NCBI RefSeq assembly: GCF_001675285.1
Contig: NZ_LSGQ01000003.1
Coordinates: 1-64,000, forward strand
Reading direction: 5' to 3'
Origin: Elizabethkingia miricola
Lineage (GTDB): Bacteria; Bacteroidota; Bacteroidia; Flavobacteriales; Weeksellaceae
DNA: 64,000 nt
Below the pieces are notes generated by a model, which ran no database searches, was not told the DNA's origin, and worked only from the letters and a program-made list of their open reading frames with translations. A program made the position numbers and the translations under genes. The first letter of the stretch is position 1. Every line of letters begins with the position of its first letter. Below are positions 32,764 through 42,183 of this stretch, in pieces.

Positions 32764-34179
32764 ATGGATATGAAAGACAGTCTGAAGAGTGATTCTTTAA
32801 GGATAGAGCACTTACTAAATATTATAAAAGAACAAGGCGTAGAATATTTGAATTCTATTTCGGATAGAGCAACATCTGCAGATAATAAATTAATTCCCGA
32901 AAAGCAGACACTACCAGAAGAAGGATGTGGTACTGAAGAAGTACTTAGGTTGTTTAATAAAAGATTTGAACCTCTGATGGTAGCTTCATCCGGACCAAGG
33001 TATCTGGGATTTGTGACTGGAGGTTCCACGCCTGCGTCTGTTGCCGGAGACTGGTTATCGACTATATATGATCAGAATACCCAATCTGTGAAAGGGCAGG
33101 GAGATATTTCGGCAGTTATAGAGATGGAAACCATAGCAATGTTAAGGGATCTTTTGGAATTGCCTAAAAGTTTTTTAGGAGGTTTTGTTACCGGAGCTAT
33201 GATGTCTAATTTCACTTGTCTTGCTGTAGCGAGGCAGTGGTATGGAAAAGAAAAAAATACAGATATAGCAAAAGAAGGAATGATAATGCCTATACACGTA
33301 TTAACTGCTACACCACATTCTTCAGCTATAAAGTCACTTTCTCTTTTGGGAATAGGAAGTAGTAATATTATTAAGATTAAAACTGAAGAGGGTAACAGAG
33401 AAGCAATTTGTATTAAAGATTTGGAAGATCATATCCAGAAACTGAACGGAGAGCCGTTTATTTTAATTTCAAGTGCCGGGACAGTAAATACTGTTGATTT
33501 TGATGATTTTGCTGCAATACGAAAGCTAAAAGAAAACTATAATTTCTGGTGGCATATAGATGCGGCATTCGGAGGTTTTGCTGCATGTTCCGACACGTAT
33601 AAACATCTTGTGAGAGACTGGGAGTATGCGGACAGTATTACTGTAGATTGTCATAAATGGCTGAATGTACCATATGAGAGTGCTGTATTTTTTATAAAAG
33701 AGGGATACAAGTTGTTGCAGGTTGAAACTTTCCAGAATTCTAATGCTCCCTATCTGGGAGATCCTTTGGAGAGTTTTAATTATTTAAATTTTCTTCCGGA
33801 GAATTCAAGACGACTGAAAGCCTTGCCGGCATGGTTCTCTCTTATGGCTTATGGTAAAGATGGTTATCGGGATATTGTGGAAAATAGTATTTTTTGTTCA
33901 AAGCGATTTGGAGCATTTATAGAAAAAAGTAATGATTTCGAATTGCTGGCCCCGGCGCGTCTGAATACAATATGCTTTACCTTAAAAGGTGAAGAGATGC
34001 AGGAGAAAGTAAACCAATTTCTGGAATTGCTGAATACTACAGGTAAGGTTTTTATGACCCCGACTAACTATAATCAACGTAAAGGAATTAGGGCGGCTTT
34101 TGTTAACTGGCGAACAACGACGCAGGATATAGAATTGATAACAGAGACAATGGCAACATTGATAACAAATTTCAAATAA
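32764..34179 (+). CDS. PLP-dependent group II amino acid decarboxylase family protein
   Basis: A 471-residue fold-type I PLP enzyme of the DDC/GAD family. Key motifs: WWHIDAAFGGFA (Asp binds the pyridine N), and DCHKWLNVPYESAV (Lys forms the aldimine, followed by the WLN/P segment of decarboxylases). The N-terminal SGPRYLGFVTGG segment is common to this branch. It could be an aromatic, glutamate or diaminobutyrate-type decarboxylase; the substrate cannot be told from the motifs. It is monocistronic between a -7 element and a strong terminator. Confidence 0.85.
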   Translation: MDMKDSLKSDSLRIEHLLNIIKEQGVEYLNSISDRATSADNKLIPEKQTLPEEGCGTEEVLRLFNKRFEPLMVASSGPRYLGFVTGGSTPASVAGDWLSTIYDQNTQSVKGQGDISAVIEMETIAMLRDLLELPKSFLGGFVTGAMMSNFTCLAVARQWYGKEKNTDIAKEGMIMPIHVLTATPHSSAIKSLSLLGIGSSNIIKIKTEEGNREAICIKDLEDHIQKLNGEPFILISSAGTVNTVDFDDFAAIRKLKENYNFWWHIDAAFGGFAACSDTYKHLVRDWEYADSITVDCHKWLNVPYESAVFFIKEGYKLLQVETFQNSNAPYLGDPLESFNYLNFLPENSRRLKALPAWFSLMAYGKDGYRDIVENSIFCSKRFGAFIEKSNDFELLAPARLNTICFTLKGEEMQEKVNQFLELLNTTGKVFMTPTNYNQRKGIRAAFVNWRTTTQDIELITETMATLITNFK

Positions 34180-34184
34180 ATAAA

Positions 34185-34220
34185 AATCCCTCATAGAAAA
34201 CACTACGAGGGATTATTTTT
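34185..34220. terminator. Bidirectional terminator between decarboxylase and icmF
   Basis: AATCCCTC (34185-34192) and GAGGGATT (34207-34214) with a T-run on the right and an A-run on the left, placed between convergent genes. An inner TAG/CTA pair extends the stem. Confidence 0.85.
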
Positions 34221-34233
34221 TAGACCGTAGCCT

Positions 34234-37200
34234 CTACATATTTCTTCGGTATTTACCACCTACTTCAAACAAAGCATTGGTAATTTGTCCCAGAGAACAA
34301 TATTTTACAGCATCCATCATAACTCCAAACAGGTTTTGCTGATTAATGGCTGCGTGTTGTAATTTTCTTAAAGCCTCTTCAGATTTTCCTTCATTGGCTT
34401 CCTGGAAATTGTGAAGTGATTCAATCTGTGCCTGCTTTTCTTCCTCAGTGGAACGAATAACCTCTCCTGGTAAAACCGTTGGAGAACCATCTTTGCCCAG
34501 GAATGTGTTTACACCAATAATAGGATATTCACCAGTATGTTTCAGCCATTCATAATGCATGGATTCCTCCTGGATTTTTGAACGCTGATACATGGTTTCC
34601 ATAGCACCAAGAACACCTCCTCTTTCTGTAATTCTGTCGAACTCGGTGTATACAGCTTCTTCTACCAGATCTGTTAACTCTTCGATAATGAATGAGCCCT
34701 GAAGTGGGTTTTCATTTTTAGCCAGACCCAATTCTTTATTGATGATAAGCTGAATGGCCATTGCTCTTCTTACAGATTCTTCTGTTGGTGTTGTAATCGC
34801 TTCGTCATATGCATTGGTGTGAAGTGAATTACAGTTATCATAAATAGCATATAATGCCTGAAGCGTGGTTCTGATATCGTTAAAATCAATTTCCTGAGCG
34901 TGAAGTGAACGGCCGGAAGTCTGAATATGATATTTCAGCATCTGGCTTCTTTCATCTGCACCATATTTCAGTTTCATGGCTTTTGCCCAGATTCTTCTAG
35001 CTACACGGCCGATAACTGCATATTCAGGGTCGATGCCGTTGGAGAAGAAGAAAGATAAGTTTGGCGCAAAATCGTTGATGTCCATTCCACGGCTTAGGTA
35101 GTATTCCACATAAGTAAATCCGTTTGCCAATGTAAATGCTAACTGCGAAATCGGATTAGCTCCGGCTTCAGCAATGTGATATCCTGAAATAGAAACCGAA
35201 TAGAAGTTTCTTACTTTTTCTTTAATGAAATACTCCTGAACATCACCCATTAATCTTAGCGCAAATTCGGTAGAGAAAATACAGGTGTTTTGTGCCTGAT
35301 CCTCTTTCAGAATATCTGCCTGAACTGTTCCCCTAACGGTAGCAATCGTTTGGGCTTTGATTTTTTCGTAAACATCTGCAGGAATTACTTCATCTCCGGT
35401 AATTCCTAGCAATTTCAAGCCTAAACCATTATTAGATGGAGGTAATTCTCCATTATATTGAGGTCTCTTTAAGCCTTTATCATCAAATTTAGCCTTTAGA
35501 GCAGCTTCTACTTTCGCTTCAAGTTTGTGTTCAGTAATATATTTTTCAACATTCTGGTCGATAGCTGCATTCATAAAGAAAGCCAATAGCATAGGAGCAG
35601 GCCCGTTAATAGTCATAGACACAGAAGTCAGAGCATTTACAAGGTCAAAACCAGAGTATAGCTTTTTAGCATCATCTAATGTTGCAATAGAAACTCCGGC
35701 ATTACCAATTTTACCATAAATATCTGGTGGTAAAGCAGGATCCTGACCATATAATGTTACGGAATCAAAAGCTGTAGATAAGCGTTTTGCCGGCATTTCA
35801 GCTGAAACATAATGGAATCTTCTGTTGGTTCTTTCCGGTCCGCCTTCTCCGGCAAACATTCTGGTAGGATCTTCACCGGTTCTTTTAAAAGGATAAATAC
35901 CTGCCGTATATGGAAAACTTCCCGGAAGATTTTCCTGACCTTTCCATTTAATAAGATCTCCCCAATCATTGTATTTTGGTAATGCTATTTTAGGAATTCT
36001 AAGATGGGATAAAGATTCGGTTGAGGTTTCTACTTTAATTTCCTTTCCACGAACGAAGTAAGAATAAAATTCGGCGTTGAAAGCTTTTTTTGTATCATCC
36101 CAGTTTTTAAGGAAATCTATATTCTCCTGTTGCAGTTCTTTTTCTGCTTTTTGATATTCAGTTTCTAAAACATCGTTGGAGATAATTTTCTTTACGCCGT
36201 CAATATGATACATAGTTCTGGCCAGTTCAGCCTGTTTTTCTATGGCAGCATCATATTGTTTGTTGTTTTCTACAATTTCAGACAGATAACGGACTCTTTT
36301 TGGCGGAATTATGGTCACTTCATCTGTTACCTCCTGCTCAATAAAAGTATTAAACTCAGATACAGCGTCCCCCTGAGCCTGTCGAAGGGTCTCATTTACT
36401 TTTACGATTAATCTGTTATAGAGTTCTGTTGTGCCATGATCGTTGAACTGAGAAGCTTTAGTTGCAAAAACCGGCATATCATCTAATGGACTTTCCCATA
36501 AAAGATGGTTTCTCTGAAATTGTTTTCTTACAGCTTGTAATGCATCTAAAGCACCACGCTTATCAGATTTATTTAATGCTACAAGATCTGCATAATCCAG
36601 CATGTCTATTTTTTCAAGCTGAGTGGAAGCTCCGTACTCAGGTGTCATCACATACATAGAGACATCGGCAAAATCCGAAACCTCAGAACCGGACTGTCCG
36701 ATACCAGATGTTTCCAGTATGATAACATCCGGATGTGCAAGTTTCAAAACATTTAACGCAGAGTGAATAAATGGAGAAACCGAAACATTATTTTCTCTGG
36801 TTGCCATCGAACGCATATAAACTCGTGGATCATTAATCGCGTTCATACGGATTCTGTCACCTAAAAGGGCTCCGCCTGTTTTCTTTTTAGAAGGGTCAAT
36901 AGAGATAATAGCAATCTTTTTATCCGGATTAGAGCGCAGGAAGCGTCTTACAAGTTCATCCGTTAAAGAAGATTTACCCGCACCACCAGTACCGGTAATA
37001 CCAATAATCGGAATATTCAGATCTTTTGATTGTTCATCTATAGCCTTTACAAGCTCAGGTTTTTCGTCTGAAAAATTTTCCACTGCCGAAATAATCTGGG
37101 CAATGCTTGTTGGATTATCGAAGTTTATAGCATCCAGATCTTTTGCTGTTATATCTTTTCCTGTAGCAAAATCAGATCTGTGTACAAGATCATCAATCAT

Positions 37201-37599
37201 TCCCTGAAGGCCAAGCTCTCGGCCGTCGTCCGGAGAATAAATTCTGTCGATACCGTAATCCATAAGATCCTTTATTTCTTCAGGCAGGATGACACCGCCG
37301 CCGCCGCCGAAGATTTTAATCTGTGGTGAGTTCTTTTCTCTCAGCAGGTCATAGATATACTTAAAGTATTCGTTATGCCCGCCCTGATAAGAAGTCAATG
37401 CTATAGCATTAGCATCTTCCTGTATTGCTGTGTTTACAACTTCTTCTGCTGATTTGTCATGTCCAAGGTGAATAACCTCGCATCCGGTTCCCTGGATCAC
37501 CCGCCGCATAATGTTTATAGCAGCATCGTGTCCGTCGAACAAAGCCGCTGCAGTAACGATCCTAACTTTATTGTCAGGAGTATATTTTTTTGTGTTCAT
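34234..37599 (-). CDS. icmF: Fused isobutyryl/methylmalonyl-type acyl-CoA mutase (IcmF)
   Basis: A 1121-residue adenosylcobalamin enzyme with the IcmF order: B12-binding domain (1-140; DGHDAA at 22-27 with His24 as lower cobalt ligand), a MeaB/ArgK-like GTPase chaperone domain (about 195-400; P-loop GTGGAGKS, K209; NKSD near 343), then the TIM-barrel mutase domain (about 540-1121; [34 protein letters not shown]). It rearranges carbon skeletons of short acyl-CoAs; isobutyryl/butyryl-CoA is the typical IcmF pair, but a pivalyl-type variant cannot be excluded. Residues 404-411 in the linker are encoded by a widespread palindromic repeat. Confidence 0.93.
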   Translation of the reverse strand: MNTKKYTPDNKVRIVTAAALFDGHDAAINIMRRVIQGTGCEVIHLGHDKSAEEVVNTAIQEDANAIALTSYQGGHNEYFKYIYDLLREKNSPQIKIFGGGGGVILPEEIKDLMDYGIDRIYSPDDGRELGLQGMIDDLVHRSDFATGKDITAKDLDAINFDNPTSIAQIISAVENFSDEKPELVKAIDEQSKDLNIPIIGITGTGGAGKSSLTDELVRRFLRSNPDKKIAIISIDPSKKKTGGALLGDRIRMNAINDPRVYMRSMATRENNVSVSPFIHSALNVLKLAHPDVIILETSGIGQSGSEVSDFADVSMYVMTPEYGASTQLEKIDMLDYADLVALNKSDKRGALDALQAVRKQFQRNHLLWESPLDDMPVFATKASQFNDHGTTELYNRLIVKVNETLRQAQGDAVSEFNTFIEQEVTDEVTIIPPKRVRYLSEIVENNKQYDAAIEKQAELARTMYHIDGVKKIISNDVLETEYQKAEKELQQENIDFLKNWDDTKKAFNAEFYSYFVRGKEIKVETSTESLSHLRIPKIALPKYNDWGDLIKWKGQENLPGSFPYTAGIYPFKRTGEDPTRMFAGEGGPERTNRRFHYVSAEMPAKRLSTAFDSVTLYGQDPALPPDIYGKIGNAGVSIATLDDAKKLYSGFDLVNALTSVSMTINGPAPMLLAFFMNAAIDQNVEKYITEHKLEAKVEAALKAKFDDKGLKRPQYNGELPPSNNGLGLKLLGITGDEVIPADVYEKIKAQTIATVRGTVQADILKEDQAQNTCIFSTEFALRLMGDVQEYFIKEKVRNFYSVSISGYHIAEAGANPISQLAFTLANGFTYVEYYLSRGMDINDFAPNLSFFFSNGIDPEYAVIGRVARRIWAKAMKLKYGADERSQMLKYHIQTSGRSLHAQEIDFNDIRTTLQALYAIYDNCNSLHTNAYDEAITTPTEESVRRAMAIQLIINKELGLAKNENPLQGSFIIEELTDLVEEAVYTEFDRITERGGVLGAMETMYQRSKIQEESMHYEWLKHTGEYPIIGVNTFLGKDGSPTVLPGEVIRSTEEEKQAQIESLHNFQEANEGKSEEALRKLQHAAINQQNLFGVMMDAVKYCSLGQITNALFEVGGKYRRNM
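36371..36389. repeat. CCCTGAGCCTGTCGAAGGG-type palindromic repeat inside icmF
   Basis: A 19-base imperfect palindrome identical in form to the CCCTTCGACAGGCTCAGGG element seen repeatedly in many bacterial genomes. Here it lies in frame within icmF and encodes TLRQAQGD (residues 404-411) in the linker after the GTPase domain. Only this copy was noticed in the window. Confidence 0.7.
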
Positions 37600-37679
37600 A
37601 TTAGGGTTTAGTAATAGTCCAAATATAATAAATTGAGGGCATATCTTCTTCAGGATTATATGGTTAACAGAAAGGGCTT

Positions 37680-37705
37680 AAAAATGGCTGGTTTCGGCCA
37701 TTTTT
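37680..37705. terminator. Terminator-like hairpin in a divergent spacer
   Basis: AAAAATGGC and GCCATTTTT form a perfect 9-bp stem with an 8-base loop. It lies between the starts of two divergent genes (icmF and the YwqK-like gene), where no transcript is expected to end. It could be an insulator or the end of an unseen small RNA. Confidence 0.5.
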
Positions 37706-37777
37706 GCTTATAAATCATAGTCGGTAGATTAGAAATTAATACTTTTATACACGTAAAATTTAATACTAAACACTATA

Positions 37778-39304
37778 ATGATGAATTTTAAAACTACTTT
37801 AATAATAGCGTTAATCAGTGCGTATTCTGAAGCGTTTGCACAAGAGCGTGTTTACTTTGATGAAAATTGGGAAACTACCACCAAAGATCAGATGGTTTAC
37901 TACCGGGAAACCTCTAAACAAGGAAATCTTATTCTGTTAAAAGATTATTATAAAAATGGATCACTGCAGTTTGAAGGTCTGGCATCGGATGTAACACCAA
38001 ACAGTGAAGTCTATGAAGGGAAAGCAACGTGGTATTTTCCTGATGGCAAACCTGAAAAAATTGCAGAATATGTAAAAGGAGTACCAATAGGTGTATCTAA
38101 AATGTTTGACGGACAGGGGCGTATTGTTGAAGATCTGATCTATAATAAAGAAGGTAGATATGACGGGAGAGCCTATCTGTACAAAAATAATGATGAGAAC
38201 ACAGGTTATAATATGATCACGGAGTATAAGAATTCTGAAGCTACTTATACAGTTGTCTTTGATGATTCTAAAAAAGGAATACGAAGTGAGACTATTTATA
38301 AGGACGGTTATGAATCTGAAGTTAAATATTACGACGAAAAAGGGAAATATATAGGAAGTAGAACATATAATAGTAAAGAAGGTAAATATGAAGGGACTAT
38401 TATAGAATACTATTATGCACCGATGAGAATTGCCAGTATAGAAAGATATAACAAAAAAGGTGATCTGTTGGAATCCAAGAGCTATTATAAGAATGGCATG
38501 CTGAAGCAGGATGTGAAAATATCTGGTAAAAACAGACAGAAGATAACGTATAATGAAGAAGGTAAAGTAATAGCAAAACTTGACTTAAAATATAATGAGG
38601 AGATTAAAGATGCTGTTGCTTACGAAGGGGAGGATTATGAGTTTTATGAAGAAGGAGAGACTGTAAGACATATATCTACCTATCATGAAGGAATACTTAT
38701 TTCGGATAGAAATTATGATGAAGACGGGAAATTAAATACCGAAAATTTCTATAAAGGTGAAGACAAAGTAGCTGTTAATTACTATAATCCGGATGGCTCT
38801 TTAAAAGCAAAACTGGAATTAAAGGACGGTGTTGCTTATAATGGAACTGAAATTGCAGACGCTGGTGAAATAGTGTATAAGGACGGAATTGTTCAGGATA
38901 TGAAAAGACTTTTCGAAAACGGAAAAGTACAATGGACAAGGCATCTTAACCCTGAGAAAAATATATATGAATCTAAAGTATATAACGAAGACGGAACAGT
39001 ACTTTATTCTTATACAAAATCAGTACAGGAGGATTCATTTAATGGAGAAGTATTACAATATGTAAAAGGTAAAGTAAGTAATAAAGCTTTTATAAAGGAT
39101 AATAAGCTTGTAAGTGGTAAAATCCGGATCGATGAAGATGCACGCGATGTAGAGATCGAAAGAAAAGGAGAATGGATCATAATCCGACAATATACAAAAG
39201 CAGGTAAGCTATTTTCAGAAGAAAAAATTCTTATTAATGAAAATCCTTACGGAGAATCTTATTATTTTCGCGAAGAATCTCTTGTCAAGAATTATAACTA
39301 TTAA
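37778..39304 (+). CDS. Secreted YwqK/MORN-variant repeat protein
   Basis: A 508-residue protein with a signal peptide (about 1-21, ending AFAQ). Some ten or more repeats of the type YKNGSLQFEG / YPDGKPEKIAEY / YNEDGTVLYS run through the whole length, the MORN_2 (YwqK-like) beta-hairpin repeat. The name antitoxin sometimes attached to this family comes from Bacillus YwqK and should not be carried over here. It is followed eight bases later by a small membrane protein gene. Function unknown; probably periplasmic or surface. Confidence 0.78.
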   Translation: MMNFKTTLIIALISAYSEAFAQERVYFDENWETTTKDQMVYYRETSKQGNLILLKDYYKNGSLQFEGLASDVTPNSEVYEGKATWYFPDGKPEKIAEYVKGVPIGVSKMFDGQGRIVEDLIYNKEGRYDGRAYLYKNNDENTGYNMITEYKNSEATYTVVFDDSKKGIRSETIYKDGYESEVKYYDEKGKYIGSRTYNSKEGKYEGTIIEYYYAPMRIASIERYNKKGDLLESKSYYKNGMLKQDVKISGKNRQKITYNEEGKVIAKLDLKYNEEIKDAVAYEGEDYEFYEEGETVRHISTYHEGILISDRNYDEDGKLNTENFYKGEDKVAVNYYNPDGSLKAKLELKDGVAYNGTEIADAGEIVYKDGIVQDMKRLFENGKVQWTRHLNPEKNIYESKVYNEDGTVLYSYTKSVQEDSFNGEVLQYVKGKVSNKAFIKDNKLVSGKIRIDEDARDVEIERKGEWIIIRQYTKAGKLFSEEKILINENPYGESYYFREESLVKNYNY

Positions 39305-39312
39305 TAATAAGT

Positions 39313-39645
39313 ATGAAAAAAGCAATTTTATATCTTTTATTGGGAACTGCAGTTAGTTTCCTGTTCCATTATTTTTTATCAGGATTCGGGAAAGTTTCTT
39401 TAGACCTTTATTATGCTTTTGCTTTTGGATTAGGTTGGGGAATGGCTTATTTTCTGGACAGACCCGATTTTGCACTACCCAAAAAATTGGGACTATCCTT
39501 TATAGGAATAATCCTCTTGGTAGTATTGGGAATTGTTTTCTTTAATCTGGAAATTGCTATTCCTTCTATTATTCGTTTTTCAACAGTCTTTGTAGCCTAT
39601 TATCTTTTGGCTAGTTTCAGACAAAGTAAATCATTGAGAAATTAA
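39313..39645 (+). CDS. Small polytopic membrane protein
   Basis: A 110-residue protein made almost entirely of four hydrophobic helices (AILYLLLGTAVSFLFHYFL, LYYAFAFGLGWGMAYFL, LGLSFIGIILLVVLGIVFF, FSTVFVAYYLLASF). It shares an operon with the YwqK-like gene. No family recognised. Confidence 0.65.
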   Translation: MKKAILYLLLGTAVSFLFHYFLSGFGKVSLDLYYAFAFGLGWGMAYFLDRPDFALPKKLGLSFIGIILLVVLGIVFFNLEIAIPSIIRFSTVFVAYYLLASFRQSKSLRN

Positions 39646-39671
39646 AAAACTCACTTTATTAAAATATAAAG

Positions 39672-39697
39672 AAGCGCTTCAGGTATCTGAAACGCTT
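39672..39697. terminator. Bidirectional intrinsic terminator
   Basis: An 11-bp stem (AAGCGCTTCAG / CTGAAACGCTT) with one mismatch (a wobble when read leftward) and a run of eight T on the right, between the small membrane protein and the convergent DUF3667 gene. Confidence 0.85.
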
Positions 39698-39721
39698 TTT
39701 TTTATTCTTAGTGTTTGATAT

Positions 39722-40834
39722 TTAGTGCATCATCAGAAAACTAACAATTGCTAGTCCTACAATCAGGAATAAAAAAGCAACAAAATTTAATGTGAATAGA
39801 AAACAGCCGATAATAAAACTTATCACACCATGTGATTTATAAACCCTGTGATGTGCTATAAAGAAATAGGCAAGGCTGTAAATAGTAATTCCGGATACAA
39901 TCAGGTAGATTAACGAATTGATAACAGGTATTCCTTTTAATGCACCGGCACTTTGCGAGAGGAGGTGAGTTATCAGAATACTTGCTAATAAAAATGAAAA
40001 ATAATGCAAAGTGAAAATGCCATGGTCAAAATACCACCACTTTTTCTTTTTATGGAATATCCAGAGGAAGAATGCAAAAACTGGCAGATATATAAATAAA
40101 GCCTTGGGTATATTGTGAAAAGAAGTTTCTATCAGATTTGTATAGATTTCTCCTTTTTTTATACCAGCTTCCTTAAGTTCAAAAAATTTGTGAGCGATAG
40201 GATCCTGTAAAAAACTTAAAGCCACTATTTTGTTTTTTGATCCTTTATCATATTCTTCCCGTGTTTTATATCCTGAAAAAGTAGAATCATCAGAAATTTT
40301 ATTTTCTGTATCCATAACACTGGCAACTCCATCCTGAAAATCATTAACATCCAGTGAATCTTTTATAAATTTCTGGGTTTTATCAAGTTGTGCAACGGTT
40401 GCTGTATCTCTCTGGTTTTGTTTTTCACTCTCAATCCCTGTTGTAATTGCCTGTACAATTTGTTTTCCAGCTTCATTACTATGTGCAGGCTTATTGCCTG
40501 TGATATTAATTTTAATAGGAGGGAAAAGGGCGAATATGAAAAATGTTATAAAGCTCATAAATATATAAAGCTTTACAGGTGGGACATACAGCTGTCTTTT
40601 TCCTTCAAGATAAACGGAGGTTAATTTTCCGGGTCTGAAAAATAAGTTTTTAAGTGTTCCCCAAAACTGGCCATCGTAATGGGTGAAGTCCTCTATAAAA
40701 TGAGTGAACAAATAATGAAACGGTTGTCTTTTTTCTATATTTTCCTGGCCACAATGCGGGCAGAATCTCTCTTCTACCTGATGACCACAGTTTAGGCATG
40801 TCTTGTCTGATCGGAGTTTTCCATGGTGTCCCAT
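39722..40834 (-). CDS. DUF3667 zinc-ribbon membrane protein
   Basis: From the ATG at 40834 the protein has 370 residues. An N-terminal zinc ribbon (CLNCG...CPHCG, about residues 13-30) is followed by THFIEDFTHYDGQFWGTLKNLFF and RPGKLTSVYLEGKRQLYVPP, the DUF3667 signature. About five membrane helices follow, interrupted by an acidic soluble stretch (about 120-190). The longer reading to 40894 is rejected because a TATTTTTG -7 element at 40852-40859 lies within it. Function unknown. Confidence 0.85.
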   Translation of the reverse strand: MGHHGKLRSDKTCLNCGHQVEERFCPHCGQENIEKRQPFHYLFTHFIEDFTHYDGQFWGTLKNLFFRPGKLTSVYLEGKRQLYVPPVKLYIFMSFITFFIFALFPPIKINITGNKPAHSNEAGKQIVQAITTGIESEKQNQRDTATVAQLDKTQKFIKDSLDVNDFQDGVASVMDTENKISDDSTFSGYKTREEYDKGSKNKIVALSFLQDPIAHKFFELKEAGIKKGEIYTNLIETSFHNIPKALFIYLPVFAFFLWIFHKKKKWWYFDHGIFTLHYFSFLLASILITHLLSQSAGALKGIPVINSLIYLIVSGITIYSLAYFFIAHHRVYKSHGVISFIIGCFLFTLNFVAFLFLIVGLAIVSFLMMH

Positions 40835-40851
40835 TTCTGAATAGTTTTTTC

Positions 40852-40859
40852 CAAAAATA
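40852..40859 (-). promoter_or_regulatory. Bacteroidetes -7 element of the DUF3667 gene
   Basis: Read leftward, TATTTTTG lies 17 bases before the ATG at 40834 and fixes the start choice. Confidence 0.55.
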
Positions 40860-40884
40860 ATCAGATTTTGCAAAAATGGAAATA

Positions 40885-40921
40885 AAAAAAGCAATACCTT
40901 ATAAAAAGGGACTGCTTTTTT
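40885..40921. terminator. Terminator-like hairpin upstream of rplM
   Basis: AAAAAAGCA (40885-40893) pairs with TGCTTTTTT (40913-40921), with an inner CCTT/AAGG stem. It has T-tracts on both strands, but it sits between the promoters of two divergent genes, so it ends no annotated transcript. It may be the 3' end of a small RNA or a block against antisense transcription. Confidence 0.5.
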
Positions 40922-40992
40922 CTATGTTGATGTGTTTTTATGTTTGAATTATACACAATTCGTGTGCCAAAATAGGTTGAGGTGATATAGAT

Positions 40993-41006
40993 AAAAATCG
41001 ATTTTT
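40993..41006. promoter_or_regulatory. 14-bp perfect palindrome upstream of rplM
   Basis: AAAAATCGATTTTT is fully symmetric and lies about 70 bases upstream of the rplM -33 element. It could bind a dimeric regulator. Otherwise the 40922-41076 stretch shows nothing recognisable. Confidence 0.4.
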
Positions 41007-41076
41007 GTATAAGTTTTTGAATGCTAGTGTTTTGTCAATTTAAACAGGCTTGTAATATAAAAAAGCAAATAGCTGT

Positions 41077-41106
41077 TTTGTTTTAGGAAAATTATTTATA
41101 CCTTTG
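41077..41106 (+). promoter_or_regulatory. Promoter of rplM-rpsI
   Basis: TTTG (41077-41080) and TACCTTTG (41099-41106) at an 18-base spacing match the Bacteroidetes consensus. The resulting leader of roughly 40 bases holds a 4-bp stem around ATCG-TAAA-CGAT (41137-41148) just before the start. Confidence 0.75.
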
Positions 41107-41152
41107 CAAACCCGTAATGGGGAAAATTATGTTTAATCGTAAACGATAAGTA

Positions 41153-41608
41153 GTGAATACATTAAGTTACAAAACCGTATCGGCTAACAAAGCTACCGCA
41201 AATAAAGAATGGGTTGTGGTAGACGCTGATGGACAGCCTTTAGGGCGTTTAGCATCTAAAGTGGCTAAGATTTTGAGAGGAAAGCACAAAACTAACTTTA
41301 CACCGCACGTTGACTGTGGCGATAACGTTATTATTTTGAATGCTGAGAAAGTAGCACTTTCAGGAAACAAGTGGGCTGATAAAGAGTACATCTGGCATAC
41401 TGGATACCCAGGAGGTCAAAAATCTTTAACTGCTGAAGAGCTTCACAAGAAAAACAGTGCAACGGTAGTTGAGAAAGCTGTAAAAGGGATGCTTCCTAAA
41501 AACAGATTAGGAAAAGCTATCTTCAAAAACCTTCACGTATACGTAGGTGGAGAGCACAAGCATGAAGCACAGCAGCCTAAAGAAATTAATATTAACGAAA
41601 TTAAATAA
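41153..41608 (+). CDS. rplM: 50S ribosomal protein L13
   Basis: A 151-residue uL13, a large-subunit assembly protein. It contains [38 protein letters not shown] and [19 protein letters not shown] (each typical of the family; quoted in parts). The start is GTG at 41153, giving [14 protein letters not shown]; no ATG in frame precedes the conserved region. It pairs with rpsI five bases downstream, the near-universal L13-S9 operon. Confidence 0.97.
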   Translation: MNTLSYKTVSANKATANKEWVVVDADGQPLGRLASKVAKILRGKHKTNFTPHVDCGDNVIILNAEKVALSGNKWADKEYIWHTGYPGGQKSLTAEELHKKNSATVVEKAVKGMLPKNRLGKAIFKNLHVYVGGEHKHEAQQPKEININEIK

Positions 41609-41613
41609 TTAAG

Positions 41614-42000
41614 ATGTCTACAGTACACAAAATCGGAAGAAGAAAAACATCTGTAGCGAGAGTTTACGTTAAGCCAGGTGCTGGTAACATTACTGTTAAC
41701 GGTAAAGATGCTAAAACTTACTTCTGCACAGATATGTTGGTTTACAAATTAAATCAACCATTTTTATTAACTGAAACTGCTGGACAGTATGACGTTACCG
41801 TTAATGTTTTCGGTGGTGGTATTACAGGTCAGGCAGAAGCTATCAGACTAGGTATTTCAAGAGCACTTTGCGCAATCAATGAAGAATTCAGATTATCATT
41901 GAAACCTCACGGTCTTCTTACCAGAGATGCAAGAATGGTAGAAAGAAAGAAATTCGGTCAGAAAAAAGCGAGAAAGAGATTCCAATTCTCAAAACGTTAA
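41614..42000 (+). CDS. rpsI: 30S ribosomal protein S9
   Basis: A 128-residue uS9. It has the N-terminal [11 protein letters not shown] and the C-terminal basic tail [16 protein letters not shown], whose last residues reach the P-site t[22 protein letters not shown] lies between. It is cotranscribed with rplM. No terminator is evident after it; instead a structured spacer leads into rpsB, so rpsB may be read from both. Confidence 0.97.
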   Translation: MSTVHKIGRRKTSVARVYVKPGAGNITVNGKDAKTYFCTDMLVYKLNQPFLLTETAGQYDVTVNVFGGGITGQAEAIRLGISRALCAINEEFRLSLKPHGLLTRDARMVERKKFGQKKARKRFQFSKR

Positions 42001-42099
42001 TTTTCAAAATTCAGGATCTCGGATCATGGATTTCGGACGCTTCACTTGGTCTGTTATCTTATTTCTGAAATCTATTTTAAACAAAACAAAAATTGCCCG

Positions 42100-42171
42100 T
42101 TTAGTTTAGCACCCAAACACTTCTCCCGTTCTTTGAAGTTGTTGATTGCTTAAAGCGGAATGTAAACTAAA
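42100..42171 (+). promoter_or_regulatory. Structured leader upstream of rpsB
   Basis: An outer 9-bp stem (TTTAGTTTA 42100-42108 with TAAACTAAA 42163-42171) closes a region with two inner hairpins: AACACTTC (42116-42123) with GAAGTTGTT (42135-42143, one bulge) and GCT/AGC (42148-42156). The three-way-junction shape, 12 bases before the ATG, resembles an autoregulatory ribosomal-protein leader. Structure is read by eye; S2 binding is inferred. Confidence 0.55.
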
Positions 42172-42183
42172 AAAATTAAAGAC

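Noticed and set aside
37778-39304. Toxin-antitoxin role for the YwqK-like protein
   Set aside because: The protein is secreted and has no toxin gene next to it; the repeat type alone does not support an antitoxin function.
40835-40894. Longer start for the DUF3667 protein
   Set aside because: It would place a -7 promoter element inside the gene and add residues before the zinc ribbon that the family lacks.
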